Of a DNA stretch of 64,000 nt, positions 32,763 to 42,370 are shown piece after piece; the first letter of the stretch is position 1; every line of letters begins with the position of its first letter. The notes beneath the pieces were generated by a model. The model searched no databases, had not been told where the DNA came from, and saw only the letters and a list, made by a program, of their open reading frames with translations. The stretch is from Epinephelus fuscoguttatus (taxonomy: Eukaryota; Chordata; Actinopteri; Perciformes; Serranidae), in the NCBI RefSeq assembly GCF_011397635.1, contig NC_064761.1:27135643-27199642 (forward strand). The letters run 5' to 3'. Both the position numbers and the translations under genes were made by a program.

Positions 32763-33611
32763 TAGTGTAGTGGTAGTTAATGAGGTGGGTGTACTACCCG
32801 GTAGAGGCCTAGGTGGATTATGACAAAATGGGCACCTGGGCCTGGACAACTGTACAGTGGGTGAATATTTTTGGTAACTCAACTGTTCACATTTTATTAA
32901 AGCTTAAAGTTACATATGATTTGGGGTGGGACGCTTTGAGTGACAGACTGTCTGCTGATAGCATATTCAGCTTCCTAGTCAGATCCACCTCTCACTGCTC
33001 CACGGCGCCAGCCTCTCCCCAGATATGGACACTTATGGCTCCAAAAAAACAAGATGGTGCCTGCAGAAATGCCTCAAGGCTTTAAAACTTGGGTCCACAA
33101 ACCAATGGGTGACGTCACAGTTGCTATGTCCATTATTTTTACAGCCATAATGAAAACAAACCAATCGTCACAGGTGCACAGTGCATCTTCAGATAGGCTG
33201 GACCACAAAGGATTCATCTATTGCATCCTCAAAATTCTGGGAAAGAAGGCGACATTTTTCAGCTGCATTTGAAGGAGCCTTCAAAATGGGATAACCTTGG
33301 TTGCACCGCTGTGACGAAATTGGTCTTCAAATGCAGCTTTCGAAGGCTGCAACCCCTGAATTGAGACACAGCTTATGTTACTGACATGAATGACTAAGCT
33401 CTTTGACAAGAAAGTCAAAGTTAATAATGGTGACTTAAAGCAAAGGCTCTGGCTCTGGGCCTGGGCCCGGTAGGCCTGTTCGGTAATACACCCATGGGTA
33501 GAGGGAAAGGTTACTAAGGAGGAAGTGGGTAAATGCCCATATATTCCAATGGCTTTTTGGCTGATAGGTGGTATACTGTAAATGGCCAGTATACTCTCCA
33601 CTGCATCACTG
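32763..33611. mobile_element. short DNA element split by a later insertion
   Basis: The two halves, 32763-32804 and 33466-33611, together match the uninterrupted copy at 45150-45335 (shared phrases: gtgtactac, gaagtgggta with agaaagtgggta, ggctttttggctgac/gat, gtatac, ctccactgca/ctccactaca, cactg). The middle is a separate element. The uninterrupted copy has inverted ends CAGTGGTGT. Confidence 0.7.
32805..33465 (-). mobile_element. non-autonomous element inserted in the 32763-33611 copy
   Basis: Flanked by an exact 8-base direct repeat, cccggtag (32797-32804 and 33466-33473), as expected for an hAT-type insertion. It includes gctccaaaaaaacaagatgg, ccaatgggtgacgtcac and gtccattatttttacag, phrases of an abundant teleost repeat. 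The 8567-8975 repeat holds the other strand of the same family (actgtacagaataatggac). A second repeat type (33230-33370, tgcagctttcgaaggctgca) is joined to it. Confidence 0.6.
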
Positions 33612-33813
33612 TTCATACACTTCTGTCACCACTTTGTTTCTTCTTGGCATGAGAGATAATGTTACTAATTTATACTAGTTAATTTTTTTTTTTACAATAG
33701 ATCATTATAATATGTTTATTTCGAAGGCCATCTTGCTGTAAAGTTAAGCTTGCAGCATAACTGTGCAACTACACACACAAGAGTAGCCCAACACCTAACG
33801 ATTTTTCCTTTAA

Positions 33814-34162
33814 AGGGAAATTTCAGTTTATTTCAACCCGTCTCCTATCGTCCTAAATTTGTTTCAAGTGACTAGTGACATAAAAATAATAGTTAGCATG
33901 TTAGCCGTTAGCCTAGATACAGTTGGGGTGCATAGTAGCATCAGACCTGTTAAAACATAAGTGAACAGGCATACTTCAAGTGCAAAGTTAGTCCACTAAA
34001 CAAGCTTTTTCCACAAAGACCGCCTCATATTGTTAGGATAAATGTCAGAGAACATATAGAAAACGACATGTAAACGTGTTGTCTTACCTTACCGGTGTGC
34101 TGCCATGTTTGTTTACCATTTAGCTCTGCTTTCCAAAGCGCGGCCGAAATATATCTCGCGAG
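33814..34162 (+). repeat. left terminal inverted repeat
   Basis: Matches the reverse complement of 34663-35016 throughout, including agttagcatgttagccgtta, ccacaaagaccgcctcat, gtcagagaacatatagaaaa and tttccaaagcgcggccgaaa. The inner end has the near-palindrome tctcgcgagc. Confidence 0.93.
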
Positions 34163-34179
34163 CTCTAGATAGAGCCCAG

Positions 34180-34533
34180 CTGGATACTACTCCAGGTGGA
34201 GGTGTCTCGTCCTCGGTCACATCCAGACCTTGAAAATAAGGCTGCAACCGGTCCCATTCCTTGCAACAGAGGCATTCCTCTTCTGTGGGCATTGGGGCAC
34301 AGCATTCACAGGTACACCACCAATCTCCAGAGCTACGCAGCCTTGCAGCAGCCATTCCTCCTCTCTCGTCCTCTACCTGTTGCGCCTCTCTCTCTCCTCC
34401 TCCTCCTCCGTTCTTCAATTTCACGAAGCTCTTCGTCAGTGTATTCTGGCTCGAATAAATAAGGACGGCCATCAAACTCTGCAAAATCAAATTCCTCCTC
34501 CACAAAGTCGAAGTCTGGCAAAAAGTCAGCCAT
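34180..34533 (-). pseudogene. P2X7-type cytoplasmic-domain exon, frameshifted
   Basis: Starts at ATG 34533 with MADFLPDFDFVEEEFDFAEF, continues FEPEYTDEELREIEE and an Arg-rich run. It then needs a one-base frame change, near 34388-34413 in a GGA/GAG repeat, to reach RLRSSGDWWCTCECCAPMP and TEEECLCCKEWDRLQPYF. The WCxC...CxPMPTEE.CLCC.E pattern matches the zinc-binding cytoplasmic ballast domain of P2X7 receptors (WCxCGxC...CxxELCC in mammals). There are no P2X transmembrane segments or ectodomain, and the C-terminal half of the domain is missing. A possible donor (CAAG/GTCTGG) at 34229-34228 suggests this was exon 1 of a longer gene. Proteins with this MADFLP-type start and domain are, as far as I recall, multi-copy in fish genomes; this is not verified here. 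Confidence 0.7.
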
Positions 34534-34662
34534 TATTCTATAAATCTTTCATAAAATAAATATATATAATATATATAATATAATAAACTTTTCAGGCTAC
34601 TGTCCGGTTCTGCCTTCCAGCTTTTGCTGCTTGTTCAGGCACGCTATGAGATCGCTGCTTGT

Positions 34663-35016
34663 TCTCGCGATATTTCGGCCGCGCTTTGGAAAGCAGAGCT
34701 AAATGGTAAACAAACATGGCAGCACACCACACCGGTAAGGTAAGACAACATGTTTGCATGTCATTTTCTATATGTTCTCTGACATTTATCCTAACGTTAT
34801 GAGGCGGTCTTTGTGGAGAAAAAGCTTGTTTAGTTGACTAACTTTGCACTTGAAAGGTTGCTCTTTCACTTACGTTTTAACAGGTCCAATGCTACTATGT
34901 GCCCCGGCTGTATCTAGGCTAACGGCTAACATGCTAACTATTATTTTTATGTCACTAGTGACTTGAAACAAATTTAGGACGATAGGAGACGGGTTGAAAT
35001 AAACCGAAATTTCCCT
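34663..35016 (-). repeat. right terminal inverted repeat
   Basis: Inverted copy of 33814-34162, with small indels (for example an extra CACAC near 34726 and TTTTTCTCC for TTTTTCC). It ends CCCT at 35016, followed by TTAA. Confidence 0.93.
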
Positions 35017-35890
35017 TTAATATGTCATCACTCCAAATATGTACAGTTTATATTTTAACTATTTTTCTGTTGTTCTGTTTCATTTGATCTGCAGCAACAT
35101 CCCTCAAATCAAATTCCTGTATATAAACTGATTCTTGGTCTGCATTCAGACAGACACAGAGCAAAAACAGCCCTGAATGTGTCTTGATTTCAATTTAAGG
35201 CATCTGTCCTCAATGTGAACCGCTCACCTCAGCCTTGGCAGAGCTGCGAACACATATTACATCGCTGCCAACTTCCTCATTAACCATCATTAGTCTGAAC
35301 CAGCATAACACTTGCAACTCACTGAGGCTCTCAGCACCTGATAAAGGGCTTCTGTAGAGTAAGCAGCACGAAGCATCGCTGACTCCAATCCCATAACGAA
35401 CACAGGTAAACATTTAAACAGATTAACAGATCAGATGTGTGGAGGAAAAGTACTTACACCAAGAGACATGTCATGAATGTGTTTCATGTTATTTTCAAGA
35501 TCCTTTTCTGTGATAAAGTGATAGCAAAGCAAACAAAATATCAGGCAGTGATTACAGTCAGATATTAAACAAATAAACACAGAAAAAAAAAGTTTAAGAA
35601 GGACACATAATTCCTCCTTTAGTCTGACAGTTTCCTAAGTATAAAAAACCCCACAGCCCACCCTGATATTAAAATTTGTCAGGTGATATATTGGATAATG
35701 TTTGAAAAAGGAATAAATAACATGCAGAAGCTTCCCCGTGACAAACTGTGTTTTTCTCGATCCATTCTGGCAATCATAATGTGTCATTGAGGGTCTAATT
35801 CAAAGTATCCGAGAGTTTGATTAAGTCACAGAACCACAGCTGCTCAGCCTTGATGCTCCTATGCTTTAATGTAGGGCTATTAATCAGCCT

Positions 35891-35892
<2 letters not shown>

Positions 35893-35928
<36 letters not shown>
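35893..35928. repeat. (TG)n microsatellite
   Basis: About 18 perfect TG units. Confidence 0.95.
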
Positions 35929-35929
<1 letters not shown>

Positions 35930-36058
35930 TGTTAGAGGAATCGAGTGCCTCAACTCAACTAATTCACCATCAAAACCTGTCATACTGCTGATGCTGAAAA
36001 CGTGGTTTGGATGAAGAAATGTAGTGGGTTTTTGGACAAGATCAGAGTGTGTGTATGC

Positions 36059-36113
<55 letters not shown>
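36059..36113. repeat. compound (TG)n(GA)n microsatellite
   Basis: About 10 TG units followed by about 17 GA units. Confidence 0.95.
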
Positions 36114-36114
<1 letters not shown>

Positions 36115-38109
36115 CTGTGGACAAGAGTCAAGGGAATTCAAGCCACTGTTCCAGGAAACACAAAGCTCAAGATCAAGCATCAGTTGTCCCTCAGATGGGC
36201 TTGTTGTAATCCGGACCACATCAGACCCTCGTCTTCCGTTCTTCCATCCCTCGCACACGCCGCTCCCTCTTTCATCCACCTCACCCAACCGCCTCACCCA
36301 TGTCACCCTCCCCAAGGGTCTGCTTCTGCCCGCCCCCCTGCGGACCTCACCTCCAAGTGTGTGAGGGAAGAAGCCCCACGAAATCCGATTGCGTTTTAAT
36401 AAAGTTTATTATCTGCAGGGAGCTAATCCTCAAGGGTAATCTCTCCCCTCTAGTCCCTAAAGGAAAGCTGGATTATTCACTTGCTATAATCCCAATGAAA
36501 TTGTTAGGATTTATCTTGCGCTGCACAGCAGATGGCAACAGGCTTTTTCCTTCAACCTTGGATGCTTTAGCCCCCCATTACTACATGCAACACCCCGGCC
36601 CTCCTTGCCTCGTGGCCTGCTAGTCTTGGTCAAAACAAAAAAACAGAGTTTTTTTTTTAACAAACCTGCAGTGAATGACATCTGGGAGGTTCTCCAAACA
36701 TATTTTGGTACTGAGACAATACAGATGTGATCAAGCTTCATCCCTTCTGTAACTTCATGTTATTTGGTAAAAAGAAAGAGTGTGATTGATGGGCCTTTTT
36801 TCTCTTTAACTTATCATTAGGAAGTAAATGTTGATTGTATAATGTAACGGCTAGGGAATAATGACACCATTGCTGTTTAGACTGATTCACTATAAGCCTC
36901 TTTCACCATGCAGTTCTATCTGCCACCAGATACGACCTCCTGTGAAAATGACGGCTCCATTTACAACACAAAGGAAGTGCGTCAACCATTGTACAACCAC
37001 CCTATTAGCCTCTTACTGAGTCTCCCAGATGGTCATATTACAAATTGTAAACATAAGAGACTCTTCAATCTTTAGACTTTTGCTGCCAGGAGAAATATTC
37101 TGCTCATTTGGACCAAGGATGCTGCTCCATCAAAAAAGTTGTGGCACAGTCTTATAATGCAGTGTGTTCCCAGTGACTATATCTCTTGTATGTTTCACTC
37201 CTCACACCTTTAATATCGGAAGGATGAGGAATGGAGGCTGTGATACTGGTTGAGACAGATGAACATGTCATTCCATGCTGGTGTGTTGGGAGGACTGGGG
37301 CAGTCAAATTCAGAAAAACTGGTGGGCCTAAAGCTGTGATCTTTGTGTAATGTTTTATCCTGTTGAATGTTTTTCACATTTATTGCTTCCATGCCAGGTA
37401 GTCATAGAACAGTAAATTGACATACCAGGTATTTTGAATTTTAGCCATGTAGTTTTTTTAACATTTAATCTGTATGCATTTTTAATATTTTGTAATAAAG
37501 TATTTTTAAGATTATCTATTTGTAACTCTGCAGAGCATCAGTGGTCCATTAGCTGCTCTTGCCATGGGGCTGTTTGGTTTTGTTTAGTTTGGTCTTTTTC
37601 TTTGTCAAGTACACCCTGGCATGTGAGCCGGTAACAGGCAAATAGATATGAGGGTTGTCATTTCTTATGCTAGAGACGTGTAGTGGGTGTAACGTTAGAT
37701 AGCTCATTGGAACTAGCAATAGATGCATGCTTCCTTCTGTGTGGTGATACGGTTGGCAAGTGTAGTTCAGTAGAGAGAAAATAGTTCCTGCATGAAACTG
37801 CTCACAACAAGATCTGTGGAATATTAGTTACTGGGTTATGATTTCTGGAAAGAGACATTGCTGCTGAGTTTTCAGGTGTAATTCTTTAGCACTCTGAGCA
37901 CCACAACTGATTGCCATCTCATTATATTGGAGAGAAGGCAGATATCTCTACGGCTGATCTCTCCAACACTCTGTAACTCACACCAAAACAATCCAGACTG
38001 ATAAATAGCCCTATAGGTAAGAGGAAAAATATGTATTGTGTCCATTTAAGGAGACCTGCCTCAACAAATGTCAGGTTTCAGTGTCAGATCAGAGAATTGA
38101 AAAAAAAAG

Positions 38110-39351
38110 CACTGCGTCCTTATCAAAAATAATTTTATTGATTCAGACAGAAGCAAAGAAGCAAACAGAAAAACACAGTGTTTTTGAGATGACCAGCCAA
38201 AGCTCTCCGTCGTGGACACAAGCCAAAAACAAATCCTGCTTATTCTTAAACCTTGTCCAGTGTGAACATATGCGTCGCTCCACAACACTTCATAAACAAC
38301 CAGAGTAGCTGTTATGTGGACTCAGCAGTGTGATGTAATAATCAAAGAGGTGACATAACCCTCAGTGTGATGTACAGTAAGCCACCTCAAAAGGAGCTGA
38401 ACAACAGAAGGCTGATCTGCTCTTCTCTGGTGAAAGTTAGTGTGGACCTGCTGGTCCTGTCACAGTATGTAATAATATGATGCAACAGTTGAGCCTACAA
38501 CAAACGGTAAAACCCCACAAAGCATTAAGACCCAGGGCTGTTTTTAAAATCTGACTAAAATGAAATGCAGAAACATCTCACTTAATAATTAAAACACAAA
38601 AATCTCATTGATTGGAGGGAAAAACAGTCCATCTGTAATTTAAGATACAACAGAACATTTTTTTAAAATCAAAGAATAACCTATCTGAGTATTTAATTCA
38701 AATGATTCAAATATTTTTTATATGTAAATATATAAAAAATGGTTTTTTGGTCATAGTACACAGTGAAGCAGCGTAGGTCTCTGCCTACTGTGAGATTAAA
38801 AAAAAAAAATCAGACTGCTACAAATGACCATAACTTGCATAAAGCAACAAAAATCCCAAGAAAAAAATTAGTTGCATTTACTTAATCAAAATTTAAAAAA
38901 AAAATCTCATACTGGGTTTAATTTCAGCCTTCATAACTGGTCAAACAAAAATCAGAAATGAATTATCCTTAACTCAGGCACAAACCTCAAACCCACACAA
39001 AGGAGCCCACTGATGGAAACATACATCTATACGTACAGATTTTCCACAGTTAAGGCGCTGCCTGAAAAGCTCTGGAGGCCAGATTAAGTGTAAGGTTAGA
39101 TAATTTACACAATTTCCAAAGATTTGGAAGGTAATCTGCTAATTCTCCCTTCTCTTCCTCTCCAGTTAGACACCACAACATTCAGGGTAAAACACGCTGT
39201 TGCCTACTTTGGCTGTAGGTAACAGATAAGTGAACCACCTAAGATTGCCCTAATCTCGACACATCCCCTTACACTAACCCAACCTTAGCCTACATGAACC
39301 TAATGAATGTTAATTATTGCTGCCTCTCCACAAATTTGGATACACTTTGGT
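38110..39351 (-). terminator. qsox1: qsox1 3' UTR and poly(A) signal
   Basis: A minus-strand AATAAA at 38139-38134, about 1.2 kb past the qsox1 stop, followed by a T-rich stretch on the gene strand. No nearer canonical signal was noticed, so the 3' end is placed at about 38110-38120. Confidence 0.6.
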
Positions 39352-40151
39352 TCAGGGTAGGGAAACTTTAGCCCGCCGTAGCCTGAGGCGGTTTTTAAAG
39401 AAAAGGTACATGGCCAGGAGACACATGGAGGAAAGGAAGTAAAGGATGACACACAGGCTGATGTCCACTTTGGAGAATCCGATGCTCAGCACAGACATCC
39501 AGCGTCCTCTGCGGCTCAACTCGGCCTCCTCAATAAAGTACTGGCCAGACAGTTCCCGCTTCTGCAGCCGCTTCCTTTGCCGCTCCACATCCATGTCAAA
39601 GTCTGCCTCCATAGGCTGCAGGCCCACCATCCCAAGCCCCGCGTCCAGCTCCATGCCGAGCCCGAACACAGGCCCGGGCTCCTGCTCCTCCTTCCTCTGC
39701 AGGGTGCGCTGTTTGACCCGGCTGGAGGCGGCCACCCGCAGCGCCTTGGCCTTGTAGTGCTGGTTGACGAATGAGTCGAGATCCACGATGTCCTCCTGCA
39801 GCTCTCGCATCCTCATCCCCACGATGCTCGGCTTCCTGTGGGGCTGCCGCCTGCCTCGACCCACTTCCATTTGGGGTTTGGCCCAGGGTGTCGTCTCAGA
39901 TGTCTTACCTGCGATCTCAGCTGCTGCTGCCGCTCCTTCCCCGCCTTCCTCCTCTTCATCTGCTTCATCCTGCGGCCCCTCTTCTTCCTCCTCTTCTTGC
40001 ACAGTGGGTTGCGATGGCAGAGGGTGTGTCATGGAGTCCAAGGCCTCCCTGGCTTTCCTCTGTGAATGTTTCTGAGCTTCTAAAGCTTGCTGCTGTCTTG
40101 CAAGTTTTTCCCTTTGTTTTTCCAGGATCACACTTTCATCTTCGAGGTAGT
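39352..40151 (-). CDS. qsox1: qsox1 last coding exon (linker, transmembrane helix, tail)
   Basis: The acceptor is cttgccctgtcag. It encodes DYLEDESVILEKQREKLARQ, a Gln/Lys coiled segment, a Glu-rich low-complexity tract, a basic linker (KPSIVGMRMRELQEDIVDLD), the segment GFSKVDISLCVILYFLSS and MCLLAMYLFF (membrane helix), and a basic tail KNRLRLRRAKVSLP with stop TGA at 39354-39352. FSxxDISLCV in front of the membrane helix is the conserved QSOX1 C-terminus. The long open frames on the opposite strand over this exon are shadows. Confidence 0.93.
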
Positions 40152-42315
40152 CTGACAGGGCAAGAAAAGAAAAACACGGGTGAATGATTTCTAAAGTCAC
40201 AGAATCAAATGCTTTATCATCATCCTTAGTTTATTTGAATCAATGGTGAACCTTTAATTCAGCTCAGATACTCTTTCTTTAAAACTGAAGTGTGACAGCA
40301 AAAAGCTTACACATACTGAAAGAAAACTACTGTCCATAATTAAAACACTAGATTTGATATGATTTATGAATAAATGATTTAATTTGACAGGGTTTAGCAA
40401 ACTCAAATTAAGTATGACTCTTAACACATTAGAAATGACTGAAAGATGTACTGTAATATGAATATGGGAGTTTTAGGGTGACGGTGGGATTACCTACACT
40501 CTTTGTTGCCTTGTAACCTTTTTGTCTTCTTTGTTCATTGGGGTTACTGTTGGTATGTATCTCCCTTGCTTCTTTAGCACTATGTTAAACACACCTGAAT
40601 CGCTACAGTAGAGCCACGCCCCGTTTTTTAACAAGCATGGCCGACTATAAGTCAAGGAAGAAGTGAAAGGCAAATTTTATTCTATTAATTATATTGTTAA
40701 AGTACATAATTTGTGTTTAAACTGTGTTCAAAGTACACATGAGATGTAATATGACTTAAACATGTGAAAAATCACATGAAAGATATAAAATGTCCATCCA
40801 CTGGATTGGATAGTGAATCTGTGTGTCAGTGGAAAATGAAAAAGGAAATACTGTTCTGAATTGATTTTCTAGAGATAGAGACAGCTTATAATACATTTTA
40901 CACGGAATATTCTATTCTGTATGATATTCTATATCAAGAGCTTTCCAATGTACTGTTTTCTGGAGATACTTAAGAAATTAAGTTTATTTTGAGACATGGT
41001 GACAAATACAATACAAAATATATATGAAATGTGTTTTGAAGCATCACTTTATTCATTGATATGAGTTACCAATTCATAAATAATAAATAATGTTTTTTGC
41101 TAAAGAGGCCTGTTAAGACCATTTATTGTCATTTGTAGAATTCTGTGATTTCTGCGTTAAGATTTTTTATCCATTGGAATGGACAGAAAACAACAACAAC
41201 AAAAAAAAAAACCCGACATAATTAAGTATCCTAATCAGATTTTTTCCTGCTAACTAAAAATCCACCATAACAATACTTTTTGGGTGTTTGGAACATTATT
41301 GGCTTCTGAACGGATTAAATAATTAAATGTATGGGATATGAGGTCTTCAGAAAAGATACTATGCCGTTAACCTGTACCTGTGAGGATGCTGCTGGATGAG
41401 AAGTAGGACATGAGGAAAGGGAGAACGTTCTCCTGGCTCCACTTGTGATCCCCATTGTCCTTCACCATATGACAGGCTGGACACATTTCTGGTGAAGGCC
41501 ACTGGATCTTTGGGAAGTTGGGGTCTTCACTCAAAGCACCTGCAGACATAAACGCAGAGGTAGACTTACCGTATTGTACATTAATTAATTTTTTTTAATT
41601 TTTGTGTCAGACATTTAGCCCAACCTACATAGGATTAGGAGACACCATTAATTTACAGACATGCAAGAAAAACACTTCCCAAATTCAACATCAGGTAGAG
41701 TGAGTAACTGATAACACTAATGATCATTTTGTGGGTTAAGTATTCCTTTAAGTAAACTGGCTGCCAGTATTCTTTTTAAGTATATTTTTGAATGCAGGAA
41801 TTTAAGTAAAGAAGCATATTTCCTTAGTACTTCACTAACTTATAAAATACAATATACGAGGTCAGAAAAAGGTTACAGGGGATCAGATTCATTGTCACAT
41901 ACAGGAATCACACACCATAAAGCGCTCTAGTCAGCTGCTTCATCCATTGTTGTTTCTTTTATTCTCCTTGTTGGTGCATTGACTTGAAGATGTAAGTGCT
42001 CTGAGGACTGGATGCAATCTGTGTTGAACCCATTTGATCTTGTCACAGTGCTCGTAAAGACTAAGTGCCTATATGCATATGTGTATGTATGTGTTTAAGT
42101 GTGTATATGTAAATCATCTGTCTGTGTTTGTGTGCATGTAATCTAGGGATTGATATTTGTGTGTATGTGTGTGGGTGAGAGAGAGTGTATGACAGGGTCT
42201 AACAATGATCAATGGGCTTCTGGGATGTCCCAGTGGGAGGGGTGGTGAGATAATAGATGTGGCCAAAGTGGACAGCTTCTCCACATGTACACACACAGAC
42301 ACCCACACCCACAGC

Positions 42316-42370
<55 letters not shown>

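Larger units (their letters stand above)
33814..35016 (-). mobile_element. Kolobok-like DNA transposon carrying a P2X7-type exon
   Basis: A 1203 bp element with nearly identical terminal inverted repeats of about 350 bases (33814-34162 and 34663-35016). The ends read AGGGAAATTTC and are flanked on both sides by TTAA (33810-33813 and 35017-35020). TTAA duplications together with purine-purine-G ends are the hallmark of the Kolobok superfamily; piggyBac also uses TTAA but has CCY ends. No transposase is present, so it is non-autonomous. The roughly 500-base centre holds a minus-strand coding exon related to the cytoplasmic domain of P2X7 receptors. It sits between lhx4 and qsox1. The arms remain very similar, with a few indels and scattered substitutions, so the insertion is not very old. 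Confidence 0.85.
35021..38109. other. intergenic between the transposon and the qsox1 3' end
   Basis: Contains a TG array (35893-35928), a compound TG/GA array (36059-36113), and otherwise plain sequence. The 120- and 116-residue plus-strand frames near 36002-36399 are products of the microsatellite. No gene is supported. Confidence 0.65.

Noticed and set aside
34113..34505. The 130-residue minus frame taken as one whole protein
   Set aside because: Its first 40 residues have no family resemblance and its end runs into the inverted repeat; only the middle belongs to the P2X7-type exon, whose true start is the ATG at 34533 in another frame.
33810..35020. piggyBac assignment for the TTAA-flanked element
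   Set aside because: TTAA duplications fit, but piggyBac ends normally read CCY, while these read AGGG; Kolobok fits better, though without a transposase it stays an inference.
39446..40187. Plus-strand frames of 65-138 residues
   Set aside because: They are antisense shadows of the qsox1 last exon, whose GC-rich coding bias keeps other frames open.
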